DNA of 64,000 nucleotides from Selenomonas sp. GTDB lineage: Bacteria; Bacillota_C; Negativicutes; Selenomonadales; Selenomonadaceae. Position 1 is the first letter of the stretch, and each line of letters opens with the position of its first letter. Positions 26,308 through 35,494 of this stretch are shown piece after piece. The notes beneath the pieces were generated by a model. The model was given only the letters and a program-made list of their open reading frames with translations, was not told the origin of the DNA and did no database searches. Made by a program: the position numbers and the translations under genes. The stretch spans positions 6,157 through 70,156 of the forward strand of contig NZ_JAILPX010000063.1 of the NCBI RefSeq assembly GCF_024699275.1, given 5' to 3'.

Positions 26308-26847
26308 ATGAATTTCGATCAAATGATCTTGTTGAGCGTTCAGGATTTTGTTCGCAATGATTGGTTGAATAGCATTATGTGTACGGTTACGGTTATGGGA
26401 AATAAGGGACTAATCTGGCTGGTCTTCCTGTTGGTGCTGCTTCTGTATCCGAAAACACGTAAGTTGGGTATCGTGGCCGGCTTATCCTTTATCCTTTGCG
26501 TAGGTGTAGGGGAAGTATTGAAACATACCGTTATGCGGCCGCGCCCTTTTCTGGAGATAGCGGATCTGGTTCCCTTGGTAACACCGTCGAAATCTTCGTC
26601 ATTTCCTTCTTTGCATACGGTGTCGTCCTTTTCGGTGGCGTGGATTTTCCTCTGGGCGCCCATTGGCAAGATACGCTATGCCGTGTTTTTGTTTGCAGTA
26701 TGGATGGCCTTTTCCCGCATATATGTAGGGGTGCATTATCCATCGGATATCCTGGGCGGCATTTTGTTGGCTCTGGCTGGGAGCTACATCGTTTGGTGCT
26801 GGAAAGGACATATCTTGGAGAAAAACTATAGGCGCATAAAATTATGA
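26308..26847 (+). CDS. PAP2-family membrane phosphatase
   Basis: A 179-aa integral membrane phosphatase with about five hydrophobic segments and the three PAP2 motifs: KHTVMRPRP (KX6RP), PSLHTVSSF (PSGH, with Leu for Gly) and SRIYVGVHYPSD (SRX5HX3D). It would act on undecaprenyl pyrophosphate or phosphatidic acid-type substrates. The in-frame GTG 26293 lies before GGAGG, so ATG 26308 is the start. It stands alone between a promoter gap and a terminator. Confidence 0.88.
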   Translation: MNFDQMILLSVQDFVRNDWLNSIMCTVTVMGNKGLIWLVFLLVLLLYPKTRKLGIVAGLSFILCVGVGEVLKHTVMRPRPFLEIADLVPLVTPSKSSSFPSLHTVSSFSVAWIFLWAPIGKIRYAVFLFAVWMAFSRIYVGVHYPSDILGGILLALAGSYIVWCWKGHILEKNYRRIKL

Positions 26848-26891
26848 CCCTTATTTTTATGTGGGAGGTTAGCGGCCTCTAAAGTGCAGGG

Positions 26892-26936
26892 TACCGGATA
26901 AGTTGGCAGATGTGCTGCTCTTATCCGGTATTTTTT
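26892..26936 (+). terminator. Terminator after the PAP2 gene
   Basis: TACCGGATAAG (26892-26902) and CTTATCCGGTA (26920-26930) form an 11-bp stem followed by six T. Confidence 0.88.
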
Positions 26937-27063
26937 GTCTGAACAGAATTCAAAGAGGATAAAGGTCAATAGTTGGCGAAATACAGAAATATGATGATGT
27001 TCATTGCGCGAAAGGAGATAACTTAATTTTTAGTTTTGGAATTTTGTGACAAAGGGGTGGATT

Positions 27064-28377
27064 ATGAATAAGTTATATATCAGCAAAGAGGCTCTATCCA
27101 TTGCTATGGCTTATGTAGGAGTCTTGGTTGGGGCGGGGCTTTCTTCTGGTCAGGATATGCTGCAATACTTTTTGAGTTTTGGTAAAATCGGATTAGTGGG
27201 TGTGGTCTTGCTGGGCGTGTTGAATGTGGTCTTTGGCCGGATTATTGTGACACTGGGCTCCCATTACCAGTCCAATAATCATCAGGATGTTTTGGAACAG
27301 ATTGCCCACCCGGTCATTAACCGGATTATCGATATCACCTTGGTGGTGTCTTGTTTTGTTGTCGGATTTGTGATGGTGGCCGGAGCCGGAGCAAATCTGC
27401 AGCAGCAGTTTGGTTTGCCCAGCTGGCTGGGGGCACTTTTTTGCTCCTTGTTGATTATGGTCATTGCCTTCTTGGATTTTGATAAGATTACCCGGGTGCT
27501 GGGGGTGTTTACTCCTCTTATCGTGGTGATGATTTTAGCTGTAGCCGGTTATACCTTCTGGGGCAAATCCTACGATTATGAAGCTTTGGATTTGGTGGCA
27601 GCATCCATGACACCGGTCATGCCCAATGTATGGCTATCCGTTATCAACTATTTCGCTCTCTGTGCCATGAATGGGGTGTCCATGGCTCTGGTGCTGGGAG
27701 GCTCTGTAGTCCGCATTGGCGATGCGGAAAAAGGGGGGGCGTTGGGCGGCCTGATTATCGGTCTGATTATTTCCTGTGCAGCCATGACCCTGTTTGCGAA
27801 TCTGGATCAGGTCAAGGATGCAGAAATACCGATGCTTTTGATTGTCAATCATATTAATCCGATTTTTGCCTTTATCTATGCGGTGGTGATTTTCGCGTTG
27901 ATCTTCAATACGGCTTTTAGTCTTTATTATGCGACTGCCCGCCGTTTTGCAGGAAATGATGTGTCCAAGATGCGCCGGCTGCTGATTGGCATTGTGATTG
28001 CTGGCTATGTATGCAGCTTCGGTGGTTTTACAACCTTGGTTTCTTATATGTATCCTTTGTTGGGCTATATGGGAATTTTGCTGTTGGTGGTCCTGGGGGT
28101 AGCCTGGGTTCAGGAACGGGAGAATATCGTCAAGGAAAAATTCCTGCGGCGCAAGATGATGCGTCTGTTGTTCCGCAAATATCATGATGATTACGAGTTC
28201 ACTTCGAAGAACAAACAGACATTTCAGCAGTTGGGCGAAATGTCTGCTGCAGATACGGAAAGCCTGAAAAAAGACATAAAATCCTATGTGGAAGATGTGG
28301 TGGAAAACACCGATGACTTGGAGGCCTATGCCGAGGAAAAGTTGTCCATGAAGGGATCTCCCTTGAAAAAGAAATAA
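27064..28377 (+). CDS. YkvI-family membrane transporter
   Basis: A 437-aa protein with about ten hydrophobic helices and the YkvI-type start (GVLVGAGLSSGQDMLQYF), related to the LeuT-fold Na+-coupled transporters. Substrate unknown. It ends with a soluble tail of about 80 residues rich in Lys, Asp and Glu after the last helix (from about VQERENIVKEKF), longer than I would expect. GTG 27046 is in frame, but AAAGGGGTGG lies just before ATG 27064. Confidence 0.8.
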   Translation: MNKLYISKEALSIAMAYVGVLVGAGLSSGQDMLQYFLSFGKIGLVGVVLLGVLNVVFGRIIVTLGSHYQSNNHQDVLEQIAHPVINRIIDITLVVSCFVVGFVMVAGAGANLQQQFGLPSWLGALFCSLLIMVIAFLDFDKITRVLGVFTPLIVVMILAVAGYTFWGKSYDYEALDLVAASMTPVMPNVWLSVINYFALCAMNGVSMALVLGGSVVRIGDAEKGGALGGLIIGLIISCAAMTLFANLDQVKDAEIPMLLIVNHINPIFAFIYAVVIFALIFNTAFSLYYATARRFAGNDVSKMRRLLIGIVIAGYVCSFGGFTTLVSYMYPLLGYMGILLLVVLGVAWVQERENIVKEKFLRRKMMRLLFRKYHDDYEFTSKNKQTFQQLGEMSAADTESLKKDIKSYVEDVVENTDDLEAYAEEKLSMKGSPLKKK

Positions 28378-28383
28378 AGAAAA

Positions 28384-28424
28384 GCGTCTGTTGCCAAGTG
28401 GTATGGGCAACAGACGCTTCTTTA
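28384..28424. terminator. Terminator after the YkvI gene
   Basis: AGCGTCTGTTGCC pairs perfectly with GGCAACAGACGCT, followed by TCTTT. It lies between convergent genes. Confidence 0.85.
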
Positions 28425-28437
28425 TGAAAGGGACTGT

Positions 28438-29538
28438 TCAATATTTTACATTGAGCTTATGGCATAACCAGCGCATCATGGCCTTATTGGTATCCTCCCC
28501 TTGGTATCCGTGGGGAGCTTGGGAATTGCAGATGAAAAGATTTTCCACGCCGGCTTCGGTCAGAGCCTTTTGTAAACTGATGCTTTGCTGTATGGGAACC
28601 AGTGAGTCATGGCCGCCATGGGCGATAAAGAAGGGAGGTGCATCTTTGGTTACCTGATAAGCAGGACTGCTCAGTTTTGCTTTTTCCACCATCGGCCAAT
28701 AGGGAGAGGCAGTGTCGTTGGCTTCACTGATTTTGCGCAGGGTACCGACACCTTCACCGTTTCCGGCGAAACCCAACAGGATGGATTCATTGGCGCGAGT
28801 CGAATCGTGGGTTTCTGCGGCTTGGGCTGGATCCTGCAGGCGGGAGTCCATTTCAGGCGCCATGGTTAAAAGATTGGTGGGACCATAGTAGTCCACACAG
28901 GCAATGACTTTGCTGCTTACGCCTGAATTGCCGCCTACAGTACCTTCCAACTCAGGCCGATTGGCAGTAAGGGCCATTTCGGCTGCCAGATGTGCGCCGG
29001 CAGAAGTACCGCAGATGGCCATGCGGCTCTCATCGATGCCGTATTCATGGGCATGAGCGCGCAAGAAACGCAGGGCGCCTTTTACATCGTAAATCTGAGC
29101 AGGCAGGGCAGCTTCTGAGTTTAATCGGTAGTCAACAGAGACAAAGGCGATGCCGTGATTCAACACATCCTTGAAAATCTTGTAGGAGGAGGTGTTGTCC
29201 TTGTCCATCATGGCTCCTTGGGAAGAGGTTGGCGTTTCAGACAGTCTTTTTTTAGCATCATCGCCTTCATAGGAACCCTTTGCCCAGCCACCACCATGGA
29301 CATATACCAATACTGGAACGGCTGTTTTTTTGGCTGTGGGAGGGATAAAGATATTCATCCGCAACTCACGGGCGGCGCCATTATCGTTTTTTACGGTATC
29401 CAGCAGCACATCACGATAAGTAGGGGGCATATTGGTTAAATCCGTTTGGGCAGCTGCCTGGCCATAACTGGCCAAGGGGAGAGTAAGGGTAAGCGATAAA
29501 AGGGAGGTTAAGGCTATTTTTTTCCAGTTGCGCTTCAT
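28438..29538 (-). CDS. Secreted alpha/beta-hydrolase (esterase/lipase)
   Basis: A 366-aa exported hydrolase. The N-terminal signal peptide (KRNWKKIALTSLLSLTL, cleavage near SYGQAAA) is followed by an alpha/beta-hydrolase core of the carboxylesterase/BD-FAE group: oxyanion motif HGGGWAKGS, nucleophile elbow GTSAGAHLA, and C-terminal HGGHDSLVP (Asp) and QAPHGYQG (His). It may deacetylate or de-esterify plant polysaccharides or esters outside the cell, which would release phenolic acids, but this link is inference. An upstream in-frame start at 29577 lacks a Shine-Dalgarno; AAAGG precedes ATG 29538. Confidence 0.82.
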   Translation of the reverse strand: MKRNWKKIALTSLLSLTLTLPLASYGQAAAQTDLTNMPPTYRDVLLDTVKNDNGAARELRMNIFIPPTAKKTAVPVLVYVHGGGWAKGSYEGDDAKKRLSETPTSSQGAMMDKDNTSSYKIFKDVLNHGIAFVSVDYRLNSEAALPAQIYDVKGALRFLRAHAHEYGIDESRMAICGTSAGAHLAAEMALTANRPELEGTVGGNSGVSSKVIACVDYYGPTNLLTMAPEMDSRLQDPAQAAETHDSTRANESILLGFAGNGEGVGTLRKISEANDTASPYWPMVEKAKLSSPAYQVTKDAPPFFIAHGGHDSLVPIQQSISLQKALTEAGVENLFICNSQAPHGYQGEDTNKAMMRWLCHKLNVKY

Positions 29539-29755
29539 TTGTTCATCGACCTTTCTGTTTTTGCCATAATTTTGCAACTCTTGCTCAATTATGTATATAT
29601 TTACATGTGTCGTCTGTATTCATATTACTCCTCAATCTTTATTTTGTCAATGAGCTGTCAATAAATACATGCTTTATTGATCGGATAAGGCTGAGGGGCA
29701 GGTTTATCTTTTCGATCGTTGCCTTCAAAGTAGATAGCCTGTAGGCCTGTCGCCT

Positions 29756-29779
29756 CTTAGTATCATAGAGTATACTAAG
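29756..29779. promoter_or_regulatory. Palindrome upstream of the esterase-uvrA-hxlR-rarA operon
   Basis: CTTAGTAT-N8-ATACTAAG is a perfect inverted repeat in the 289-base gap between two divergent esterase genes. HxlR-family repressors of the YodB type bind palindromes with TACTA-like arms, and an hxlR gene is in the operon starting at 29868, so autoregulation is plausible. I saw nothing else in the gap. Confidence 0.4.
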
Positions 29780-29867
29780 TTTGAAAAAACTGTGTACTTG
29801 CTTTGTTTTCTGTTTATGTTATGCTTTTGGTATTCGTTGATAGGATAACTGTTTTAGGGGGGAGTCC

Positions 29868-30563
29868 ATGTTAAGCAAAACAAGGTTTTCTGTGGCTGGC
29901 AAAAGAATCCTTCTTTATGGAGCTGGTCATACAGCACCGTTGGTGCTCCTGCATACCGTTCAAGGTGAGGGCGAGGAGGTTTATCATGCCCTGCAGCATC
30001 TTACCCAGGAGGAGTATTCCCTGGCCCTTATTGACGGACTGGACTGGGAAGGGGAAATGTCTCCTTGGCCCATAACGCCATTATTTAAGAAGGACAAAAA
30101 CTGTACTGGTGGAGCTGATGGCTATTTAAGTGTGCTGACGGGGGAGATCTTGACGGCGATTTTGGCGGTTTTACCTCAGCCGCCTGTTTACATGGCGTTG
30201 GCAGGTTATTCTTTGGCAGGGTTATTTGCTCTTTATGCTGCCTATCGGACAAAGCTCTTTTCCCGTCTGGCCTGCGTTTCCGGTTCCTTCTGGTATCCGG
30301 ATTTTCTGGCCTATGCAGAACATCATGATCTGCTGAAAAAACCGGAAAAAATTTATTTTTCCCTGGGGGACAGGGAAGCAAAAACCAGGCATAGAATCCT
30401 GAGTACAGTGGAGGAAAATACTCGTCGGCTGGCGGCTTTTTATCATCAGCAGGGAATTAGGACCATCTTTGAATTGAATGAAGGCAATCATTTCCAGCAG
30501 AGTGAGATGCGGACGGCTAAGGGGATTGCCTGGATGTTAACGGATAAAGCGATAGGGAAATAA
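29868..30563 (+). CDS. Alpha/beta-hydrolase, putative esterase
   Basis: A 231-aa cytoplasmic alpha/beta-hydrolase resembling the short esterase-D/IroE-like group: nucleophile elbow LAGYSLAGLFALYAAY (about residues 108-123), acid candidate in YFSLGDREAK and catalytic His in LNEGNHFQ. No signal peptide. First gene of a four-gene operon; only two bases separate it from the UvrA-like gene. The substrate is unknown, though the pairing with a UvrA-like ATPase and a redox/drug-type HxlR regulator suggests detoxification. Confidence 0.78.
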   Translation: MLSKTRFSVAGKRILLYGAGHTAPLVLLHTVQGEGEEVYHALQHLTQEEYSLALIDGLDWEGEMSPWPITPLFKKDKNCTGGADGYLSVLTGEILTAILAVLPQPPVYMALAGYSLAGLFALYAAYRTKLFSRLACVSGSFWYPDFLAYAEHHDLLKKPEKIYFSLGDREAKTRHRILSTVEENTRRLAAFYHQQGIRTIFELNEGNHFQQSEMRTAKGIAWMLTDKAIGK

Positions 30564-30565
30564 AA

Positions 30566-33142
30566 TTGACCGTACTCGCGTATGGTTTTTTATTTGGCAT
30601 TAAAGGGAAGGCAAAGGGTGAAAAGGTGAAACCGGATCATATTATTGTAAGAGGTGCAAAGGTACATAATCTGAAGAATATTGATGTGGATATTCCACTG
30701 GGGAAGTTGGTAGCCATCGCTGGTGTATCCGGGTCGGGGAAGTCTTCCTTGGCGTTGGGGACGCTGTATGCCGAAGGTTCCCGGCGATATCTGGAAGCTC
30801 TATCCACTTATACCCGTCGGCGGATTACGCAGGTGGGCAAGGCCAATGTGGAAGAAATCCTTCATGTTCCCGCAGCGCTGGCATTGCACCAAAGGCCGGG
30901 CATTCCCGGGGTGCGCAGTACTTTTGGCACAGCATCGGAGCTATTGAACAGTTTAAGGCTGCTGTTTTCCCGTTTAGGCAGCCATACCTGTCCAAATGGA
31001 CATCTTTGCCCGCCTAATATGGATGTGGCATTGATGCTGCCCACGAAATGCCCTGTCTGCGGGGAAGAGTTTTATGGCCCTGGGGCGGAGGCAATGGCTT
31101 TTAATTCTGAGGGAGCCTGTCCAAAATGTTCGGGGACAGGTATTGTGCGCACTGTGGATGAAGACACTTTGGTGCCGGATGACCGCCTTTCCATTGCTGA
31201 AGGGGCAGTGGCACCCTGGCAAACTTTGATGTGGGCATTGATGAAAGATATTGCCAAGGAAATGGGGGTGCGGACGGATGTGCCCTTTCGGGATTTAACC
31301 CCGAAGGAAAAAGATATTGTTTTTCATGGTCCTGCAGAAAAAAAACATATCCTTTATGTCAATTCTAAGACCAATGTGGCTGCTGAGATGGATTTCACCT
31401 ATTATAATGCGGTTTATACGGTGGAAAATGCTCTGGCAAAAGTCAAGGATGAAAAGGGCATGAAGCGGGTGGAGAAATTCCTGCATGAAGCCGCCTGCCC
31501 TGCCTGTCATGGTACAAGATTATCGGCGAAGGTACGTTCTACGCTATTGGCGGGAAAAAATCTGGCGGAAGTTACAGCCATGACTTTAGATGAACTTATT
31601 CCCTGGGTAAAGGCGGTGCCTGAAACGTTGCCAGCGGCTATGCGGCCTATGGCCGAAAGCATTATGGAATCGTTTTTTGACAATGCCAAACGACTAAAGG
31701 ATTTAGGCTTGGGGTATTTGTCTTTGGACAGAGTCAGCAGTACATTGTCCACGGGGGAACGCCAGCGGGTGCAGCTGGCCAGGGCTGTACGCAATGAAAC
31801 CACAGGAGTACTCTACGTTTTGGATGAACCAAGTATCGGCTTGCATCCTGCCAATGTAGAAGGTCTGCTGGGGGTAATCGACAGCCTGTTGCAGGAGGGT
31901 AATTCGGTGGTGCTGGTGGATCATGATGTGCGGGTATTGAAGCATGCAGATTACCTGATTGAACTGGGGCCATTGGCCGGTAAAGAGGGAGGCAGTCTGC
32001 TTTTTGCCGGTGCTTTGGCGGATGTAGAAAAGAACCCGGCATCGAAGATTGCGCCGTTTCTAAGGGCAGGCGCCAATGTCGGTTGGCGCCAGAAGATAAG
32101 TGCTGAAAAACTATTTCAACAGGGAACGATAAAGCTGGAAACGAATCCATTGCATACGGTAAAGGCGTTGGCTGTAAGGATTCCTAAAGGCCGTTTGACT
32201 GTGGTGACAGGCGTATCCGGGTCTGGCAAAACCACCATGGTACTGGAATGTCTGATTCCAGCCCTGCAGGCAGTGGCGGAAATGCGCTCTCTGCCATCGC
32301 AGGTAAAGTCCCTGGACGCTGCAGGGATATGCCGGGTCAATCTGATTGATGCTTCGCCCATTGGCATCAATATCCGTTCTACAGTGGCTACTTATAGCGG
32401 TATATTGGATGAGCTGCGTAGGCTTTTTGCCGGGACAGCAGCCGCACAGGAACATAACTGGAAGGCGGGAGCTTTTTCCTATAATACCGGGAAACTGCGA
32501 TGCCCTGCTTGTGATGGTACGGGACAGATATCTTTGGATGTGCAGTTTTTACCGGATGTGACCATTACCTGCCCGGATTGCGGCGGTAGGCGTTACAGCA
32601 AGGAGGCTGACGCCGTTGTCTGGCAGGGAAGGGGTAATGCGCGCGGATATACCCTGCCGGAAATCATGGCGATGACGGTTAAGGAAGCAATGCCCCTTTT
32701 CACCAGCTATAAAAAAATCTATGGCAAGTTATCCACCTTGAATGATTTAGGCTTGGGCTATCTAACCTTAGGGGAAGAAACGCCGGCTCTTTCCGGTGGG
32801 GAAGCTCAGCGCTTGAAGCTGGCCAGTGAAATGGGCAAAACCCAGGATGATGCGGTATTTGTTTTTGATGAACCCACCATAGGCTTGCATCCTCTGGATG
32901 TGCAGGTCTTGCTGCAGGTTTTCGATCATCTGGTGGAGGCCGGGGCCACGGTTATCGTAATCGAGCACGATTTAGATGTAATTGTCCACGCGGATTATAT
33001 TCTGGATATGGGGCCGGAAGGGGGCGAAAAGGGCGGCCGTATTGTGGCCTGTGGCACGCCGGAAGAGGTGGCTGAACATACAGTCAGCATCACTGGCCGC
33101 TACATTGCCCAGGAAATCATGTCGGATAGCCGTAATGGATAG
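30566..33142 (+). CDS. UvrA-like ABC ATPase (UvrA2 type)
   Basis: Two ABC ATPase modules: Walker A GVSGSGKSSLA (near residue 55) and GVSGSGKTTMV (near 555), signatures LSTGERQRVQLA and LSGGEAQRLKLA, Walker B VLDEPSIGLHP and VFDEPTIGLHP. Zinc-binding CXXC pairs include CPVC, CPKC, CPAC and CPDC. At up to 858 aa it is shorter than UvrA (about 940) and seems to lack the UvrB-binding insertion, as in class II UvrA linked to resistance to DNA-binding drugs. TTG 30566 is possible, but GTG 30626 fits homologues better. Not the housekeeping uvrA. Confidence 0.85.
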   Translation: MTVLAYGFLFGIKGKAKGEKVKPDHIIVRGAKVHNLKNIDVDIPLGKLVAIAGVSGSGKSSLALGTLYAEGSRRYLEALSTYTRRRITQVGKANVEEILHVPAALALHQRPGIPGVRSTFGTASELLNSLRLLFSRLGSHTCPNGHLCPPNMDVALMLPTKCPVCGEEFYGPGAEAMAFNSEGACPKCSGTGIVRTVDEDTLVPDDRLSIAEGAVAPWQTLMWALMKDIAKEMGVRTDVPFRDLTPKEKDIVFHGPAEKKHILYVNSKTNVAAEMDFTYYNAVYTVENALAKVKDEKGMKRVEKFLHEAACPACHGTRLSAKVRSTLLAGKNLAEVTAMTLDELIPWVKAVPETLPAAMRPMAESIMESFFDNAKRLKDLGLGYLSLDRVSSTLSTGERQRVQLARAVRNETTGVLYVLDEPSIGLHPANVEGLLGVIDSLLQEGNSVVLVDHDVRVLKHADYLIELGPLAGKEGGSLLFAGALADVEKNPASKIAPFLRAGANVGWRQKISAEKLFQQGTIKLETNPLHTVKALAVRIPKGRLTVVTGVSGSGKTTMVLECLIPALQAVAEMRSLPSQVKSLDAAGICRVNLIDASPIGINIRSTVATYSGILDELRRLFAGTAAAQEHNWKAGAFSYNTGKLRCPACDGTGQISLDVQFLPDVTITCPDCGGRRYSKEADAVVWQGRGNARGYTLPEIMAMTVKEAMPLFTSYKKIYGKLSTLNDLGLGYLTLGEETPALSGGEAQRLKLASEMGKTQDDAVFVFDEPTIGLHPLDVQVLLQVFDHLVEAGATVIVIEHDLDVIVHADYILDMGPEGGEKGGRIVACGTPEEVAEHTVSITGRYIAQEIMSDSRNG

Positions 33143-33175
33143 ATGTATTTTGGAGGATGTTCAGGAGGTGTAAAC

Positions 33176-33580
33176 GTGGCAAACCAGCAAACGAAATACA
33201 TGAGTTATGAGGAATACCTGATGAAGGTAAAGGAGGGAATCGTAACGGATTTAGGGCATTGTCCGGTAACGCCGTTATTGGTCATGTTGCAGGGACGCTG
33301 GAAATCTCAAATCCTGTACGAGTTGTGTATTTATGACAACGTGCGTTTTGGCCAGTTCAAAAAAGATCTGCCGGGGATTACCAACACCATGCTGACTAAA
33401 AGCCTGCGGGAATTGGAGGAAGATGGGCTGGTGCACCGGGAACAGTTTAACGAAGTGCCGCCCCATGTGGAGTATTCCTTGTCTGAAATGGGGCGGGATT
33501 TACTGCCGGTATTCTATGCCATCATGAACTGGGGCTTCAAGTATGAAAAGGAACTTTATGAAGCCAGGGACGATAAGTGA
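33176..33580 (+). CDS. HxlR-family transcriptional regulator
   Basis: A winged-helix regulator of 134 aa with the family core GHCPVTPLLVMLQGRWK, FKKDLPGITNTMLTKSLREL recognition region and the wing NEVPPHVEYSLSEMG. The conserved cysteine before the first helix (GHCP) is the residue used in redox or quinone sensing by YodB-type members. GTG 33176 follows AGGAGG at six bases; an ATG at 33143 precedes that site. Its end overlaps the in-frame GTG of rarA. Confidence 0.85.
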   Translation: MANQQTKYMSYEEYLMKVKEGIVTDLGHCPVTPLLVMLQGRWKSQILYELCIYDNVRFGQFKKDLPGITNTMLTKSLRELEEDGLVHREQFNEVPPHVEYSLSEMGRDLLPVFYAIMNWGFKYEKELYEARDDK

Positions 33581-33582
33581 TT

Positions 33583-34914
33583 ATGGAACAGTCATCATTG
33601 TTTAGTAAAACGCTGCCGGAACCGCTGGCGGCGAGAATCAGGCCGCGGACGTTGGAGGAGATTGCCGGACAAGAGCATTTATTGGGGCAGGGAAAGGTTC
33701 TGCGCAGGTTGATCGAACAGGATCGTATTTCCTCGATGATCTTTTGGGGTCCCCCGGGGGTGGGAAAAACCACTCTGGCTGGTGTGATTGCCCGGATGAC
33801 TAAGGCCAGATTCATCAATTTTTCGGCAGTGACCAGTGGCATCAAGGAAATTCGGGAAGTGATGAAAAAAGCGGAAAATAATCGTCTTTATGGTGAACAG
33901 ACCATTGTTTTTGTGGATGAAATCCATCGCTTCAATAAGGCGCAGCAGGATGCTTTTTTACCCTTTGTGGAAAAGGGCAGCATTATTCTTATTGGTGCCA
34001 CCACGGAAAATCCTTCCTTTGAAGTCAATGGAGCATTGCTTTCCCGATGTAAGGTCTTTGTTTTGAAGGCTTTGGGGGAGCAGGATATTGCCGGTCTGTT
34101 AAAACGGGCTCTGGCAGATGAACGTGGCTTTGGCGGACAGAAGGTCACCATGGCGGAGGATTTACTGCAAAAACTGGCTGTTTTCGCCAATGGCGATGCC
34201 CGTAAGGCGTTGTCCCTACTGGAAATGGCGATTCTTAATGGGGAAATTGCAAAGGATGGTACTATAGAGGTTACTCAGGAAAATGTGGAACAGTGTACTT
34301 CCCGTAAATTCATGTTGTATGATAAGGATGGGGAGGAACATTATAATATCATTTCCGCTTTACATAAGTCTATGCGCAATTCAGATCCGGATGCAGCTGT
34401 GTATTGGCTGGCGCGTATGCTGGAGGGCGGTGAAGATCCACTCTATGTGGCCCGGCGTATTACCCGCTTTGCCAGTGAGGATATCGGTCTTGCCGATCCC
34501 AGAGCCTTGGAAATCGCGGTGGCGGCTTATCAGGCCTGTCACTATATTGGTATGCCGGAGTGTACAGTGCACTTGACGCAAGCGGTGGTTTATATGTCCC
34601 TGGCACCTAAGTCTAATGCGCTCTATATAGCTTATGGTATGGCACGGAAAGATGCCCAGGAACGTATGGCAGAACCGGTGCCGCTGCATTTGCGTAATGC
34701 GCCGACTAAGCTGATGAAGGAGTTGGAGTACGGCAAAGGCTATCAGTATGCCCACGATATGGCAGACAAGCTTACGAATATGGAATGCATGCCGGAGTCC
34801 CTGAAAGGCCGCAGTTATTATCATCCGACCAATGAAGGTGCAGAAGGTCGTTTTGCCCAACGCTTGCGGGATATAAAGGCTTGGAAAAGGCAACATAAAG
34901 AAGAGGGGCTTTAG
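33583..34914 (+). CDS. rarA: Replication-associated recombination protein RarA (MgsA)
   Basis: A 443-aa clamp-loader-related AAA+ ATPase. Walker A WGPPGVGKTTLA, Walker B VFVDEIHRFNKAQQDAFLP, sensor 1 IGATTENPSFEVN and arginine finger region LSRCKVF all match RarA/WRNIP1. It acts at stalled replication forks. GTG 33577 is in frame and overlaps the hxlR stop; ATG 33583 is the more usual start. Its place in an operon with a UvrA-like ATPase suggests co-expression under DNA stress. Confidence 0.92.
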   Translation: MEQSSLFSKTLPEPLAARIRPRTLEEIAGQEHLLGQGKVLRRLIEQDRISSMIFWGPPGVGKTTLAGVIARMTKARFINFSAVTSGIKEIREVMKKAENNRLYGEQTIVFVDEIHRFNKAQQDAFLPFVEKGSIILIGATTENPSFEVNGALLSRCKVFVLKALGEQDIAGLLKRALADERGFGGQKVTMAEDLLQKLAVFANGDARKALSLLEMAILNGEIAKDGTIEVTQENVEQCTSRKFMLYDKDGEEHYNIISALHKSMRNSDPDAAVYWLARMLEGGEDPLYVARRITRFASEDIGLADPRALEIAVAAYQACHYIGMPECTVHLTQAVVYMSLAPKSNALYIAYGMARKDAQERMAEPVPLHLRNAPTKLMKELEYGKGYQYAHDMADKLTNMECMPESLKGRSYYHPTNEGAEGRFAQRLRDIKAWKRQHKEEGL

Positions 34915-34927
34915 AATAAACGTCAAG

Positions 34928-34963
34928 AGATGTATGGTTGAACAGGCGATACATCTTTTTTTG
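34928..34963 (+). terminator. Terminator after rarA
   Basis: AGATGTAT (34928-34935) and ATACATCT (34949-34956) form an 8-bp stem, followed by TTTTTTTG. Confidence 0.75.
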
Positions 34964-35030
34964 TTGTAATCATTGACATTACAGCGAAAAGATGATATTT
35001 TTTATTGTAATCAATAAAGTTATAACGAAA
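34964..35030. repeat. Tandem imperfect 26-bp repeats upstream of the cupin gene
   Basis: Segments at 34964-34989 and 35005-35030 share TTGTAATCA at their left ends and CGAAA at their right ends, about 20 of 26 positions identical, and start 41 bases apart (about four helical turns). They occupy the likely promoter region of the cupin gene and look like paired binding sites. The Rrf2 regulator encoded next is one candidate. Confidence 0.4.
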
Positions 35031-35060
35031 TATTACTTGTGTATCCAGGAGGAATGGAAA

Positions 35061-35417
35061 ATGGCTAATTTCAGTAAAATCAGTGTGTCCAATGAGGCGC
35101 GGACGGAATTGCATGACCAGTTGCATTTGACGGGAGCGGAGATCAGTGTCAACAACATGCCGGCCGGAGCCAGCGTTCCCTTTGTACATTATCACAAGAA
35201 AAATGAGGAAATCTATTTTATTACTGCAGGTACGGGTAAAGCGGTAATCGACGGTGAAGACGTGGAGTTGGCAGCCGGCGATTGGCTGCGCATTGCACCG
35301 GCTGCCCGCCGCCAGTTCTTTGCGGGAGCTCATGAAGGTCTTAGTTATGTTTGCATTCAAGTACGGGAAAACTCCTTGGAGGAATATACCGCTGCTGATG
35401 CAGGTATTGAACAGTAA
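35061..35417 (+). CDS. Cupin-domain protein
   Basis: A 118-aa single-domain cupin. Motif 1 reads VPFVHYHKKNEEIYFITAG (His/His/Glu metal ligands), motif 2 about VELAAGDWLRIAPAARRQF. The metal-dependent role is unknown; this size group includes isomerases, dioxygenases and binding proteins. ATG 35061 follows AGGAGG; upstream in-frame codons lack such a site. A terminator follows, so it is separate from the Rrf2 gene. Confidence 0.82.
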   Translation: MANFSKISVSNEARTELHDQLHLTGAEISVNNMPAGASVPFVHYHKKNEEIYFITAGTGKAVIDGEDVELAAGDWLRIAPAARRQFFAGAHEGLSYVCIQVRENSLEEYTAADAGIEQ

Positions 35418-35430
35418 AACGTGATTGACA

Positions 35431-35475
35431 AAAACAGGCTCATTGTAATACCATGTATCACAATGAGCCTGTTTT
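35431..35475 (+). terminator. Terminator between the cupin and Rrf2 genes
   Basis: AAAACAGGCTCATTGT and ACAATGAGCCTGTTTT form a 16-bp perfect stem with a 13-base loop, ending in TTTT. Confidence 0.8.
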
Positions 35476-35494
35476 GGTTAAAGGAGCGGAGTTT

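Noticed and set aside
27634..28410. 258-codon minus-strand open frame opposite the YkvI gene
   Set aside because: His/Gln/Ile-rich mirror of a membrane protein gene; no recognisable domain.
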